Made by a program: the position numbers and the translations under genes. Below the pieces are notes generated by a model. The model was given only the letters and a program-made list of their open reading frames with translations. It did not search any database and had not been told where the DNA came from. Positions 33,680-45,246 of a stretch of DNA of 64,000 nucleotides are shown piece after piece; within the stretch, counting starts at the first letter, position 1, and every line of letters begins with the position of its first letter. This DNA comes from Emydura subglobosa (taxonomy: Eukaryota; Chordata; Testudines; Chelidae), in assembly GCA_007922225.1 (NCBI GenBank), contig ML679961.1:67345075-67409074 (forward strand), read 5' to 3'.

Positions 33680-34500
33680 AGGTTCATAAATTATAAGGCC
33701 AGAAGGGACAATTGTGATAATCTAGTCTGACCTCTTGCATAACATAGGCCACAGGCCTAGCCTGAATTAATTCCTGTTTAAACTAGGGCACATTTTTAGA
33801 AAAATATCCAATCTTGATTTTCAAATTGCCAGTGATGGAGAATCCACATACATTGTTCCAATGGATAATTACCCCCACTGTTAAAAATTTTAATGTTAAT
33901 TTTTGGTCTGAATTTGCCTAGCTTTTGTCTCCAGCCACTAAATCTTATTATATCTTGGTCTGCTAGACTGAAGAGTCTTTATCATCAGACTTCAGTTCCC
34001 ATATAGATACCCAAAGACAATGATGAAGTCACTGCTTAACTTTCTCTTTCATAACTAAACAAACTGAGCTCCCTGATTCTATCACTTTGAAGAATGTTTT
34101 CCAATCTTTTACTCATTGCCATGGCTCCTCTCCAATTTATTAACATCCTTCTTGAATTGTGAACACCAGAACCAGACAATATTCTAGGAGCAGTTGCACC
34201 AGCGCCAAATATAAAGGTAACATAACCTCCCTACTCGTACTTTGTATTCCCCTTTTGATATGTCCACAGATCATATTAATCTTTTGACCACAGCACCACA
34301 CTGGGAGGTCATGTTCAGCGGATTATCCACTATGACCTGTAAGTCTTTTTCAATCACTGCTTCCTAGGACAGAATCCTCCATCCTGTAAGCACTGCCTGC
34401 ATTTTTGTTCCTAGATGCATAACATTATATTTGGTTGCACTGAAATGCTTATTGTTTGCTTCTGTCTAGTTTACCGAGCACCCCAGAACTTGATGCATCA
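33680..34500 (-). mobile_element. CR1 LINE 3' end, reverse orientation
   Basis: Read on the minus strand, the end has CCAATGGAACAATGT-like and GTCAGACTAGATTATCACAA blocks and a TTCTGGCCTTATAATTTATG tail, matching the plus-strand CR1 tail at 6,245-6,565 block for block. Upstream on the minus strand (to about 34,500) is further CR1-type 3' sequence with AAGACTTACAGGTCATAGTG and AACATGACCTCCCAGTG. It is non-coding and diverged. Confidence 0.8.
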
Positions 34501-34539
34501 GTTGCTACTACAATGAACCATGGTTATTATTTTACTCCT

Positions 34540-36000
34540 ACAAGGGGATAAAAGGATCAATTAAAGAAGAGAAGGAAACAGCAAAAAGTTTTACATCAGT
34601 CTTCATTGGTGAGGATGTTGAAGAGGATGTGCCACACCATATGCTGGCTCCCTAAAGAACAGACACCACCCATCAGCCTTTTATTGGGGGCTCAGGCCTT
34701 TACAGGACAGAAATTCTGGGAGATGTTTCCCTAATTCTGGGAGATGTAGTCCCAGATGGGTCATGTGACAAAGAAGCCATGTGACTGTGCCAGAATTATA
34801 TAAAGTGTTGTTCTTGGCTCAGAAGGACAGAGACCAGGGTTGGGTAAAGATTTTGGGTGGGGTGAGATTTTCTACAGAAGCCAGGAGGGGCTCCGAGACA
34901 TCTACAGAGAGCAGATAGTGGTACTGAAAGACCAGGGGAGATGGAATCTGGAGAGGAGCTCTTTGCCAAGAGAGTTTAGGAAACTCTGACTTCAATAATA
35001 GGGTTGTTGAAAAGGCCTGTGAGAACTGACTGTGAAAGGGCACGGAGGTGTATGATGGAAGAAGTAAAAGCTGAGACAACATAGCACTGGGGTAAGCTGG
35101 AAGCTCAATTGCTGTTATAAGTCTTTGTTTAGGGGCATCAGGCTTCAGCTTCCAGAGATGCTAGGAGGAACCTCACTTTCAAACCCCTGCATCAATAGAG
35201 CAAAGAACTATTGGAGCCCCAGGAGGTAAAAAGAGGTAATCTGTAGCCCAGGGAAGATCCCAGGATCCCAAGATCCCTGTTTATCCCAGGGACAGCAATC
35301 CTGCACAGCAAGGGTAAAGGACTGAGTCTAGACAAAGCTTGTTTATTTTGAGCTTTTCCACTTGGAACGGGTGGCCTTTTCCTTTGGCTGGAAGGCAAAA
35401 GCAATGAAGACTGCAGAACACAGAGGGAAGGCCAGGTGCCAAGAGAGGGATGCTGAGGCAACACTACCAGAGATATAAGAACCCATTATGCTACTCCAGA
35501 TGCTGTCTTCAAATAAAGATGACCTACTGTCAGGAATTTAGGTGTTTTTAAAAATAAAAGGATGGTGGAACAAGAGCAGACAGTATTCCTTCAGAATTTA
35601 AGGTATTTGAGAGTGAAGTAACGGATGACAATCATTGGTTTATGGCATTCATTCAGTAAAACCTGCTACTATACAAGAAGGCTGGAAGATACCAAGCAAA
35701 TGTTTCACTTGATTTTATTTTTATCCTAGAAATTACAGACCAGTAGGCTTTATGTCGAGACCAGGTAAATTGTGTAAAACAATCATTAAAAACAGATTTA
35801 AAACCACGTTGATCATAACGTGGCAGGGACAACCAAACACTACTTTGGCAAAGAAAAGTTATGCTTCTCTAGTTTAATCAGAATTCTTTGAACATATCAA
35901 GTGGATGAACAGTGAAGCGACAAAACTTTCAAACAGCAATAATTCAGGTTAGTCAGAACTGAAAAAGACTATTAGGAACCTTCACCTGAAATATTGTAAG
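34540..36000 (+). mobile_element. CR1 LINE RT fragment, split by an LTR-like insert
   Basis: The left piece (34,555-34,628) reads IKEEKETAKSFTSVFIGEDV, typical of the start of a CR1 RT. The right piece (about 35,690-35,990) reads NYRPVGFMSRPGKL, TIIKNRF and later SEFFEHI, the next conserved RT blocks. The gap between them is filled by a segment with LTR features. Frames are broken throughout. Confidence 0.65.
34629..35530 (+). mobile_element. LTR-like insert in CR1
   Basis: It starts TGTGCCACACC and ends near CCTACTGTCA. It contains a TATA-like AATTATATAAAG at 34,795 and an AATAAA at 35,513 close to the right end, consistent with a solitary LTR of about 0.9 kb. A matching target duplication was not seen. 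Frames on the minus strand at 34,819-35,082 and 35,192-35,464 have no domain. Confidence 0.45.
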
Positions 36001-36004
36001 TCCT

Positions 36005-38100
36005 GATTGCCCTAATTATTGGGGAGAATTGGCAGATGTTTTCACTATTGGCTGTTATATAATAACCTGTCCACCGTACAGTACCTTCCTCTGCAGCAGC
36101 TTATACTGGCTATATTGGACAGTTTACATCACTAGAGTTCTGGTCTAATTTACTATGTGAATTTCTATACAGTTTGTATCATTACATATTATGTAAAAAT
36201 TAAGAAAAATAAAATCATATTTTAACTTTTTTTTTTTTTTTGCTACTTAATATCACATAATCAAGAGATAGCCATAAATGTTTAGTTATGATCCTGAATC
36301 TCTTGGGCCCTCTCCAAGCACAACAGAAGCTCTGGCTGCACATAATTGCTTGCCTAAATGATTTTTCAAGTACATTCCTCACTTATGGTGATGTCAAAAC
36401 GAAAGGTAGGGAAGGTGAAAAGAGACCTCTAAAGCCCTTGTCAATTTTAATACTTTAAACACATTTTTGCAACAAGTCACTTTTTCTTGTTCAACAAAAT
36501 CATTTCTGTACTCACCAAGTGTCAAGAGGGAAGTTACCATAAATTAATGCACCAATTTAATTAATTGCTTTTTTGTATAGGTGTTTTGTTGAGGCAAAAA
36601 GCATGTGTGTACTATCTGAATTTCTGAGGGATCACAGCTCAGCAGTGGTCCAATGAATTTGTATACAGAGTTGGACCATACCTTTCACAGCAGATGAATA
36701 TTTATTCTATTACAAAGTATTAAGATTTATGCCGCCAATCACTCTATTTTCTAGAGTGAGAACGGTTAATTAAGGAGGTTAAAAAAGTAATCTTTGTACG
36801 CTCACCTCGTACATGCAGCTCATGCTATTGACTTGTTCATAAAACTTGCTTCTAATTTTTTGGTGTATGTCTGTCTGAATACAAATTTGTATATATACAC
36901 AAAAATAATAACAGGTTTCAAAATGTCTTCAGATCTGAAAGAGTCTAAGGACAGCTACTATTTTCATCATACAAACATTGATTTGTTACAATATAAATGC
37001 TAACTAAATTATAGAAAAGTTTAACCCAAGCAATTCAATAAGCTAAAGACAGATAAAAGAAGCAGCTGGAACAGCACTAAGTAGTATTATAATACTTTTA
37101 TAATACACTATATATTAGAATTTTAGCAAAGATATCCTGGGGAGAAAAAATTGAGTAACCAAACTAAACCAGAATCATCTGTCAGAAGATATGCAAAGTA
37201 ATATTCCACAAACTTTTAAAAAACTGTTAATTCTACAAAGTAAAAACTATCAGTGTGACACTCTTCACTATTAAATCTCTCTCATAAGCTATTCTACCTC
37301 TAAAAGAAACTATAACTACTTTCACCTTAGCACTATAAGGTTACCAAGCAGACATACAGTGAAAGAATGCTGAAGATCTGCGACTCTGATTTGTGGAAGC
37401 ATACCAACTTTTTTTCCTCAATGTGCATCACAGGATAATTAGTGTCAATGCAGACCTCAAATTCTACACTTGCAGAATTGTTTTGTACAGCTCTGTAATC
37501 AGCTGTGAAGTGTTCCATTTTATTTTGAACATTATATATGCAAACAAGTAAATTATGTAGATGACATTTTCATGATGGCTCATGTATGAAAGCACTAGGT
37601 AAAACTGATAGATCACCTGGTAATTCACTATGCTTTGTTGCAGAAAACATCACTTAGGAAAGTTGCCAACCAGTGGAGGGGTTGAGATCTTCAGTAAAGT
37701 ATCATTCAAAGATCTCTATGGATGGAAACTTGCATCACAATTAAAGCACCTCCTGACAATCATTTAACAATAGCACTTTGCCTGAGGCGTGGCTGTAGTT
37801 TAAAGACTTGAGGCTACATATTTAACAAAAATGTTGTGATCAGACTAACAGCATGGGAACATCCTCTTCTCCTTCCACTTCATCTCTGTATGTTACATTC
37901 CTTTCAAGATTACTAATGTGAGTTAACTAGATTTCACGCAATGGGATAAGTTTAACACAAAAGCTTTAAATCGGGAGTTTTAAACTCAGAATTGACAACC
38001 AATTCTCAATAGTATTACATCATTATAAAAAGGAAATTAAAATGTTACATTATAAGCCATATATACACAAAAATACGTATAAATTATATTAGAGGCAAGG
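36005..38100. other. No recognised feature
   Basis: AT-rich, with a run of about 16 T at 36,227-36,241. No conserved frame or repeat recognised. Confidence 0.5.
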
Positions 38101-38109
38101 CTGGAGGCA

Positions 38110-40740
38110 CCACCTATATACGGTTGCCAGACACTCTTTCTTATAAGACAGTTTTCAGCTGAATATAACTTCACCAAATTTCAGCCAGTCAGACTGAAGT
38201 TTTCTATTCTAAGTGTTTAACCTAGGCTGAATTTTCTTGGAAAAGTATCACCAAAAAGAGTTCAGCTCTTTTCAAGAACAAGGCTAGGGGAAAATATTTT
38301 GTTTTGCCTGAGCTGAAAAAAAATAGCAATCTTTTCTTTGAACAGTTCTAGCAGCCCCATGCATTGGATCAGAGACCTGAAATTTGTCAGAGAAGGAAAG
38401 GCCTTTCTGTCAGGGATGTGATTTTTGACATTCTTATGAAAATCTGCCCAAATTTAGCTTTTGGGAAAAAAAATCACAGTTCACACAATCTCAGTAGAGA
38501 TTAAATAATTGTAGTAGATAAATTCCTTGAAGATTCCATCTGCAGTGAGCATGCTCTCGCCCTAGGCTTCAGGGGGCTGATTTCCTCTGTAATTTGTGCT
38601 CTGGGAGGCTGTGCTGCATCCAGATACAGGCACCTGAAATGAAAGCAGGGAGCTACATCTCTCCTATGCTCTCAATGAAGTGGAGGAAGCAGTTCAATAT
38701 GAATGCAAAGCCATATCTGCTGAGGTGGGGGGAGGAATAGAAGTAGGAAACTGGGGCTGGGGAGCAGGGTCCAACCAGGAGCCAGAAAGGGAAATGGTGT
38801 ACTGAGAGGACTGGGAACCAGTAAGTGGAAAGGGGACTAGGACTAGCTGGGCAAAGGAAATGCAGCTGAGAACCAGCAGCATGAGGAAAGACTGATCTGA
38901 TGAGAAGCTGTCGTTGAGGGGGGAAGAGGAGGGACGGATAACCAAGACTGGCTAAATGAAGAGATTGGGACAAGGATCTGGGGGGAGGGTACAGGATACT
39001 GAGATTGGCCAAAGAGCCTTAAGGAAGATTGGCACTAGGATCCAATGAGGATGGGCAACTAGAGGTCAAAGTAAGGGAGAGAAACAGACCAGATGAAAGC
39101 CCAGGAGAGCGGGAACTGAGACTGGCTGGGCAAGGAGACTGGCAAAGGAGGGGGACACTGGGATTGGGAGTCTGAAGGGGTGAAAGGAGGACTGGTTGGG
39201 CAAGAAGACAGGCTGAGATGAAAAGCTGACGAGCAGAGACTGGGACTGGTTAGGTAAGGAGAATAGGATTGGGATGAGGAGCCAAAGTGGGGAAGAGAGA
39301 GTACTAAGACAGGGACAAGATGGAAGAGATAGATCAGATGGGATCACCCTGGGGGAGAATATGCAAAAGACTCTGTGCCCACTAGAATACACCCCTCTCT
39401 ATAACTTGGAATGGGATACAAGATTCTTGCATGTTACCATTTGTCTACTATCAGCAAACAACTGTGAAACCTACTGGCAAAATGCAAGTCTTGTTTCCTC
39501 TAGTACTAGTCCACATAGATGGTGACAGCCTAATACTGCTATCATTTATTTCATTAGCACAAGTGGCAAACATCTGTATAGTTGATTTAAGGTTCCAACC
39601 CTGCTGATGACTCACGTGGCTGTCTGTTTGCCACCAAATGAAATTCTTGTTTTTTTCAGTTTGCTTTTTAAAAACCTAGGAAATTAGATGATACAAACAT
39701 GTGTAATATTCCAAGATCCAGTTAGGAAATGCTAGAATTAACATTGCCTGTGAAACTTTAATTCAGCCCCCTTGTGCATATGCATTGTGAAACAATTTTT
39801 AATGATCACATATTACCATTTTATCCACAGAACTCCCACCTCATTCAGTTCATAGGATAGATGGTGCTTGCTTAACGAACAACTATTCGATGTTTTGTTT
39901 TCTCCATGCTGTTCAATGTGATGTCCCATACCTTCTTTACTGCATACTATTCACACCCTGCTCTAAAAACAGAATCATCAGATTCCTCATGGGCTTTTCT
40001 ATGATGCTCATCTTTGTAGTATCTGAATACTTCATAAATACATTTATTTTCACAAGACCCCTGCGAAGTGAGGGACTATTATCATCCCCATTCTAAAGAT
40101 GAGGAATTGAAGCACAAAGATTAAGGTCAAAAGGATCCACTAAATCAGATCCCAATCTGATTTTTTCAGAGTATTTAGGATTATTTAGTGCAATATATGT
40201 TCGAAGTACAGTTTCCATTGACTTCAGCTGCAGCTGTCAGTGCTCAGTAGCTCTGCAAATTAGACTCCAGGATCTCAAGTCAGGGCAACCAGAAAATGAG
40301 AAACACACAATTAGTAACCACCTGTGGAAAGTCTGATTTAAGTGACTTGCTTAGTATTACACAGGAACTCTGTAGCAGGGATAGAATCCAATTCTCCAGG
40401 GCAGCATTCATCTGCTTTAATCATGAGACATCATCCTTTCTCTTCTTACAAACCCCTTGCCTCATTTGTTATACACCTTCCAAACTGTGCAACAAATGGA
40501 GAAAGGATCCTGCAGACGAGAGCTTACTTTACTACTCAACCTTGATTCTTCCCCAGAGCAGATCTATTCTATGCACTGAGAGGCAGGGGTCCTGTGGAAA
40601 AATAGTATGTGATCATGTAATTAAAGATTGTATCATAATGCATATGCACAATGGGTCTGAATTAAGGCTGTACAACCTATCTTAATTCTGGCATTTCCTC
40701 ACCTGTGAGTGCTTGACTTTCTAACCTTAATAATGTTCTG
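38110..40740. repeat. Long dispersed repeat with purine-rich minisatellite
   Basis: Three recognisable parts. The left (38,110-38,600) is AT-rich with AATTTCAGCC and GGCTGAATT blocks. The centre (38,690-39,350) is purine-rich on the plus strand with recurring GGACTGGCTGGGCAAGGAGA-like units. The right (40,025-40,740) has a MIR-like ATCCCCATTCTAAAGATGAG / GCACAAAGATTAAG stretch and a tail with CATGTAATTAAAGATTGTAT. The same left, purine-rich and tail parts recur in shortened form at 53,090-53,830, so they belong together. The family has no name known to me. The 129-codon frame at 40,296-40,685 is repeat-derived. Confidence 0.55.
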
Positions 40741-40756
40741 CTAGTAGAGGAGTTTG

Positions 40757-40910
40757 TGTGTGTGCGTGCGTGCACACAAACACATATGATATTATGTATG
40801 TGTATATAATGCATGTGGGACACATGTATTACATACATATATATAATGTGTATGTATTTTTTACATGATGTATAGCATACATTAATACAGATACATTATA
40901 AACATTCAGA
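40757..40910. repeat. (TG)n/(TA)n low-complexity tract
   Basis: Alternating purine-pyrimidine sequence with GTGTGTGTGCGTGCGTGCAC and scattered TACATA units, directly after the tail of the dispersed repeat. Confidence 0.8.
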
Positions 40911-40914
40911 TATA

Positions 40915-42405
40915 GCATGCATTATCTACATTTCTTTATGGTATTATTGGTACATCCCATTATCAAACTGGAAATAGATCTGCAGGGTTTTGAACAGTTA
41001 TAGCATAAATTAAGTCTTATTTTGCTTTGGCACTAGCTCCCCCTCCAGACCAACCTAACAACATTGTAATTGCTTTTTATTTTAAACTCTGACTATATAA
41101 AAGATTCAAATACCCAAATTCAACTATTTTTTTCAGAAGATATCACTTTGTCTGAATCCCTAAAATTATGCTGAAGCGACTGATCACAGAATGAATACCC
41201 AGAATCCAGAAACAAGACATTGAAACTCATTCAAACTAAAATAAAACTGGTAAGCAGAACTCTCATTTATACAGCTACAATAGATCTGAACAGATCAAAA
41301 CTTTTCTTAAACAGATGGGTATTTCAGGAACAGTCTAAAATATTTATCATATTCAACATAATTCCACTACAACATAAATACATTCAAACGAACAGGTTAT
41401 TTTGAAACCCTATTATAGTGATCATAAACAATTAAAATAAGATTATAGAAACAAGTAAAACCCTATGAATTTTAGTATCCTTTTATTAACTAATCCATTT
41501 GTTCTTGAGCAAACATAAAAAAAGTGTTTTACACCTCTTCTTGTATTCATATAGTTTCCTTTCAGTTACTCAGCTAATTTACTCAGACAAGACTCTAAAC
41601 AAAGCAAGGAACAAGAGAAAAAGCAGAGTTACAACTTTCAAAAAGACCTGCTAAATTTCTCAGTTGTCAAATACACATCTATCTCTAGTTGTCTGTGTCT
41701 GAGATATTGAACTTGTGCAATTCAGCATTCTAGTGTCTGCTTCTTACTTTATCCTCTTTATTGAATAGCTTGCTCAAAAATATGAATAACTAATTACACT
41801 TTACACATGGAAAAACTGGTTCGTTTGTTGTGTGTATTTGAGGGGGGGAAAAGCTTAGTAAAACCCTGCTTCGCTGCACAATGCAGAATGATTTCAGCTT
41901 GAAATTATTTTAGGCAAGTGCTCATACAACTTTGGCAGTGTACAAGCTTGTACAGCTGTAGTATCCAAGCAAAAACAGATTAAAATACCCCAAAATACAA
42001 TACATTCAAACTGTAATCACCAATATAAATATTGTTGATATTGAACTTTCTCCAATACATGTAAAAAGATTACTGTAAAACCTGTCTTCAATGACCACAC
42101 AGGGAATCAGCAAATATCAATTGCCTACTGGAGGCTGGCCTTCATAGTTCCCCACGCAGTTTACAACTTTGAGGTTTTGGTTACTTAAAAAGAGGATGAT
42201 TTTCTGAACGGAACTGGAGTGACAATACTGTGAAACCCAAGAACCACCTCACTCCTAAGTGGCCATTTTGAAGTATCCCCTTGAGCTCTGATGATGTCTA
42301 GAAATTGATAGAAAATTATTAAAAATGCTAGTGTCAACTAAACACTACTGTAAATTCTAATTATAAGCAGAACACAAGTATGTTCCCAGTCATAATTTAT
42401 TATTA
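40915..42405. other. No recognised feature
   Basis: AT-rich sequence just left of the CpG-island flank. No exon-like frame recognised. Confidence 0.5.
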
Positions 42406-42409
42406 TTTA

Positions 42410-42790
42410 ATATCTGTATTGAGGTAGCACCAACAGGGTAGCATGGGGAGGCTACAGCCCCACTCTACTCTGTGCTGCACAGACAGGCTTGGTCTACACA
42501 TGAGTTATACAGGCATAGCTACATCAGTCATGGGAGGGTGTAAAAAATTCACACCCCTGACATAGTTATGCCAACAGCATAGACATAGCTGCATCAACAG
42601 ACGAGTGTTTAGTGTAGCTCACATTGTTCAGGGATACTGTGTTCCTATACCCACAGAAAAATCCCTTCTGTCAGGATAGGCTGTGTCAACACTATAAGGC
42701 TATACTGATATAGCTATGTCAGTATAGATTCCACAGTGTGGACAAACCCAAAGACAGTCTCTGTCCCAAGGAGTTTACAGTCTAAGGCCC
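42410..42790. mobile_element. MITE nested in a second dispersed repeat
   Basis: The outer repeat begins ATATCTGTATTGAGGTAGCA and ends CAGTCTCTGTCCCAAGGAGT. Between them (about 42,490-42,752) sits a MITE with ends GGTCTACACATGAGTTATA and CAGTGTGGACAAACCC. Internal palindromic parts include AAAATTCACACCCCTGACAT and repeated CATAGCTACATCAG motifs. No coding capacity. Confidence 0.5.
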
Positions 42791-43355
42791 CAAGCTTACA
42801 ACATGTAGTATATATCTGAACCTCTACACTCAAATGCTATATGTTGCCTGACTAGAGACAACAAGGTGAAACAACAAACAGCTGAGAGCACAAGGCAACA
42901 GTAAGATGATGACTGGTATAATAAGTTGTAAGTAACATGACTACTATAGTCTCTTTTCTCCTAACCGCTGTCCTTACACGGTGTTTTTTTAACCAAGGCC
43001 CATCCTTTCTGAGTGTTTGGAAAACAACTAGCACACAGTTGGCGCTGCCATAAACAATCTGCGGTCATAGCATCCCTAGAATTAAACATGGCTAGGAACA
43101 AACGCCAGTGCCTTGCCTAGACCACAATTCAAAACCGTGTCCATTAATACGAGCTGGAACGTGGTTAAAGAGCCTGGTGTGGGCAAGCGCTCGGCTCCGG
43201 AGCGGGCTCGTAGGGCAATCACTCCTCTCTGCTCCCGGGCCCGGCGCCCTTTACGTTAAGCGGACTCATGGAGGATCCACTCCCACCGGCACCAGCATTT
43301 TCTGCTCGGCATTTCACCCTGCAAAGACCGACAGCGGGGCCGGGGCAGCTCCCGG

Positions 43356-43361
43356 GTGAGT
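43356..43361 (+). promoter_or_regulatory. Candidate splice donor, plus strand
   Basis: The sequence CCGG/GTGAGT has a near-consensus donor at the left part of the CpG island. If used, it would end a plus-strand first exon. No partner exon or promoter box was found for it. Confidence 0.3.
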
Positions 43362-43857
43362 GAAGTTTGCCGACACCACTTCACTCGCAGAGGCGGCAGC
43401 GGCGGCGCCGCACAGGACGACAACAGCGCTCCCCGCAGCGCTCGGCTCCCCGCACCCCTCGGCAGCCCGGCCCCTGGAGCAGCGCCTCCGCCCGCGCACC
43501 CCGCTCCCCCCCGTGACTCGCTGCGGGAGCTCGAGGCTCACGCGCAGCTCCCCCGTGTCCTAGCCACCGATCGGCCCCGCCGCTTCCGCGCAGGGCTTCA
43601 GCCCCCGGCTCCCGGGCGACTCAGGCCCCGGCCCCAGCAAGGCTCCCGGGCTGTGCCGCCGCGCGGGGAGGCTGGCACCCGGCGGGGCGGGGAGGGGAGG
43701 AAGCGCTCTCCCCTTCCCCCACCGGCAGCGGCTGCCTAGCAGCGTTCGAGCCGCCGCAGCCCAGGCCCGGGGAGGGATGAGGAGCGGCGGCTGCAGCAGC
43801 CCGGTCTCGGCTCCCCACCCGCTTCCCAGCGTCTCCTCCTCATCCCCCCCCCCAGCC

Positions 43858-43863
43858 CCTTAC
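43858..43863 (-). promoter_or_regulatory. Candidate splice donor, minus strand
   Basis: The minus strand reads ACTCGG/GTAAGGGG, a good donor. It would close a minus-strand first exon starting a few hundred bases above, inside the CpG island, and open an intron running to lower coordinates. Confidence 0.45.
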
Positions 43864-44110
43864 CCGAGTGTCAGCGCCGCCCGCCCGGGGGCTCTGCTCC
43901 TGCTGCGGGTGCCGGCTGGGAGGAGGCGCCAGCGGCGCGCGCGAATGCGGCCGGGGAGGGGAGGGGAGGGGAGGAGAGAGGCGAGTGAAAAGACGGAAGC
44001 AGGAACCTGCCGTCGCTTAACGGAGCCTCCGACTGACTGAGCGAGGGGGCGCGAGCCACAGACAGTGCGGACGCGGAGCGAGCACGCGCCAGGGACGGGG
44101 AGCGCGCCCC
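43864..44110 (-). other. Candidate non-coding first exon (5' UTR)
   Basis: Segment between the minus-strand CCAAT box (44,182-44,186, about 75 bases upstream of the proposed start) and the donor at 43,863. It contains a pyrimidine-rich stretch in minus orientation. No convincing start codon with a known protein follows, so it is proposed as 5' UTR. The start site is inferred only from the CCAAT spacing. Confidence 0.35.
43953..43971 (+). other. Potential G-quadruplex
   Basis: Four runs of four G separated by single A bases on the plus strand. If the first exon is on the minus strand, the G-rich strand is the template strand. Confidence 0.6.
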
Positions 44111-44134
44111 GGAGTGTAATGGGAAGAGCGCTGG

Positions 44135-44154
44135 GCGCGCGCGCGCGCGCACAC
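44135..44154. repeat. (GC)n tract
   Basis: Alternating GC of about 18 bases followed by ACAC, within the promoter island. Confidence 0.85.
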
Positions 44155-44181
44155 CAGAACCCAGCAGCCTGTGAGCGCTGG

Positions 44182-44186
44182 ATTGG
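44182..44186 (-). promoter_or_regulatory. CCAAT box (NF-Y type)
   Basis: The minus strand reads CGCCAATCCAGC. NF-Y sites typically sit 60-100 bases upstream of the start site, which would place initiation near 44,100 on the minus strand. Confidence 0.5.
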
Positions 44187-44246
44187 CGAACGGCTTCTTC
44201 TCTCGTAGGGGAGGATTCGGGTAAAGTGGGGAGACAGGCTAGCCGC

Positions 44247-44256
44247 GCGCATGCGC
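44247..44256. promoter_or_regulatory. NRF1-type site
   Basis: The perfect palindrome GCGCATGCGC matches the core NRF1 motif common in CpG-island promoters. It is strand-neutral. Confidence 0.6.
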
Positions 44257-44667
44257 CAGCCAGGAAGGCTGGCACGCGACCGCGACTGGCCCAGAGAGTA
44301 GCGCTGCGCGTGACTGTGCCGTGGTGTTCGGGGCTGGCGCGTGGAGCGCGGCTGGAGCTGCCCGGCGGAGACAGGCCGGACCCTGCGAGGCTGTGCCTTG
44401 GGCACGGCTCCACTGCGCACCAGCACTCGGGGCCCGGCGGGAGCGGGGCAGCCCCCCCTTCACCGCAGGGCCGCGCACCCGGGAGCCGCCGCCCGCCACG
44501 GCTTTAGCCCCGCGTGTGGGGCTGGCAGAGCATACTGAATGGAGGTCTGATAGCCGACTCACTCCGGGCCCTGTCCGGCCGGGGACCCTGTCCCTGATGT
44601 GACTGCAGCGGACACAGCCTCAGGGAGGTGGGACTGAGTCGCTTTCCACAGCTGGCAAAGCTGAGTA

Positions 44668-44795
44668 GTGGACTGCCAACCCTCCAGGATTGTCCTGGAC
44701 TCTCCAGAAATTAAAGATTAATCTGTAGTTACAGATTATATCACCTGCTGACACCTCCAGAAATACATCCAACTAAAACTGGCAACCCAAGATGT
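44668..44795. mobile_element. Short MITE with TGCCAACCCTCCAGGA end
   Basis: The left end is CTGCCAACCCTCCAGGATTG and the right end ACTGGCAACCC. The core has AATTAAAGATTAATCTG and partly inverted CTCCAG units. Similar elements are frequent in reptile genomes as I recall. It borders the CpG island. Confidence 0.5.
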
Positions 44796-45034
44796 CACCA
44801 TGCACTCACCCTCCCTCTTGCTCTACCCCTCCCCACTCAAAAGTTCAGCATGCCCCAGCAGCAGGAGTATTATGGGTCTGGGCAATCCCTCACTTCTTGT
44901 TTGGAATATATTTCCTGTCATACCTGTATATTTTTTTACATTTAGTTTAGTAGTATGACCTTAGTTGCACCTTCAGAAACAGTTTGTGGTCCAACTGCCA
45001 CTTCCCATTACCTCTTTCTATTAGAAAATGTATT

Positions 45035-45191
45035 AGCAAGTTACAGAAGGGTAGCCATGTTAGTCTGTATACAGCAAAAACAACAAGAGACCTGTAGCAC
45101 TTTAAAGACTAACAAATTTCTGCAGGCATAAGCTTTCGTGGATTTCAACCCATTTCATCAGATGCATGAAATAGAAATCAGATAGGGTGTG

Positions 45192-45246
<55 letters not shown>

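Larger units (their letters stand above)
43150..44620. promoter_or_regulatory. CpG island, probable promoter region
   Basis: A sharply bounded GC-rich, CpG-dense block about 1.5 kb long in otherwise AT-rich DNA. It is the only such block in the window. Such islands mark promoters of broadly expressed or developmental vertebrate genes. The many overlapping GC-rich frames on both strands (up to 188 codons) lack recognisable domains and are expected by chance at this composition. The gene cannot be named from this window. Promoter signals favour minus-strand transcription, but a plus-strand splice donor is also present. Confidence 0.85.

Noticed and set aside
43860..44426. 188-codon minus-strand ORF and overlapping frames in the CpG island
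   Set aside because: GC-rich DNA has few stop codons; the translation is arginine/serine/proline-rich with no domain, and several frames are open at once.
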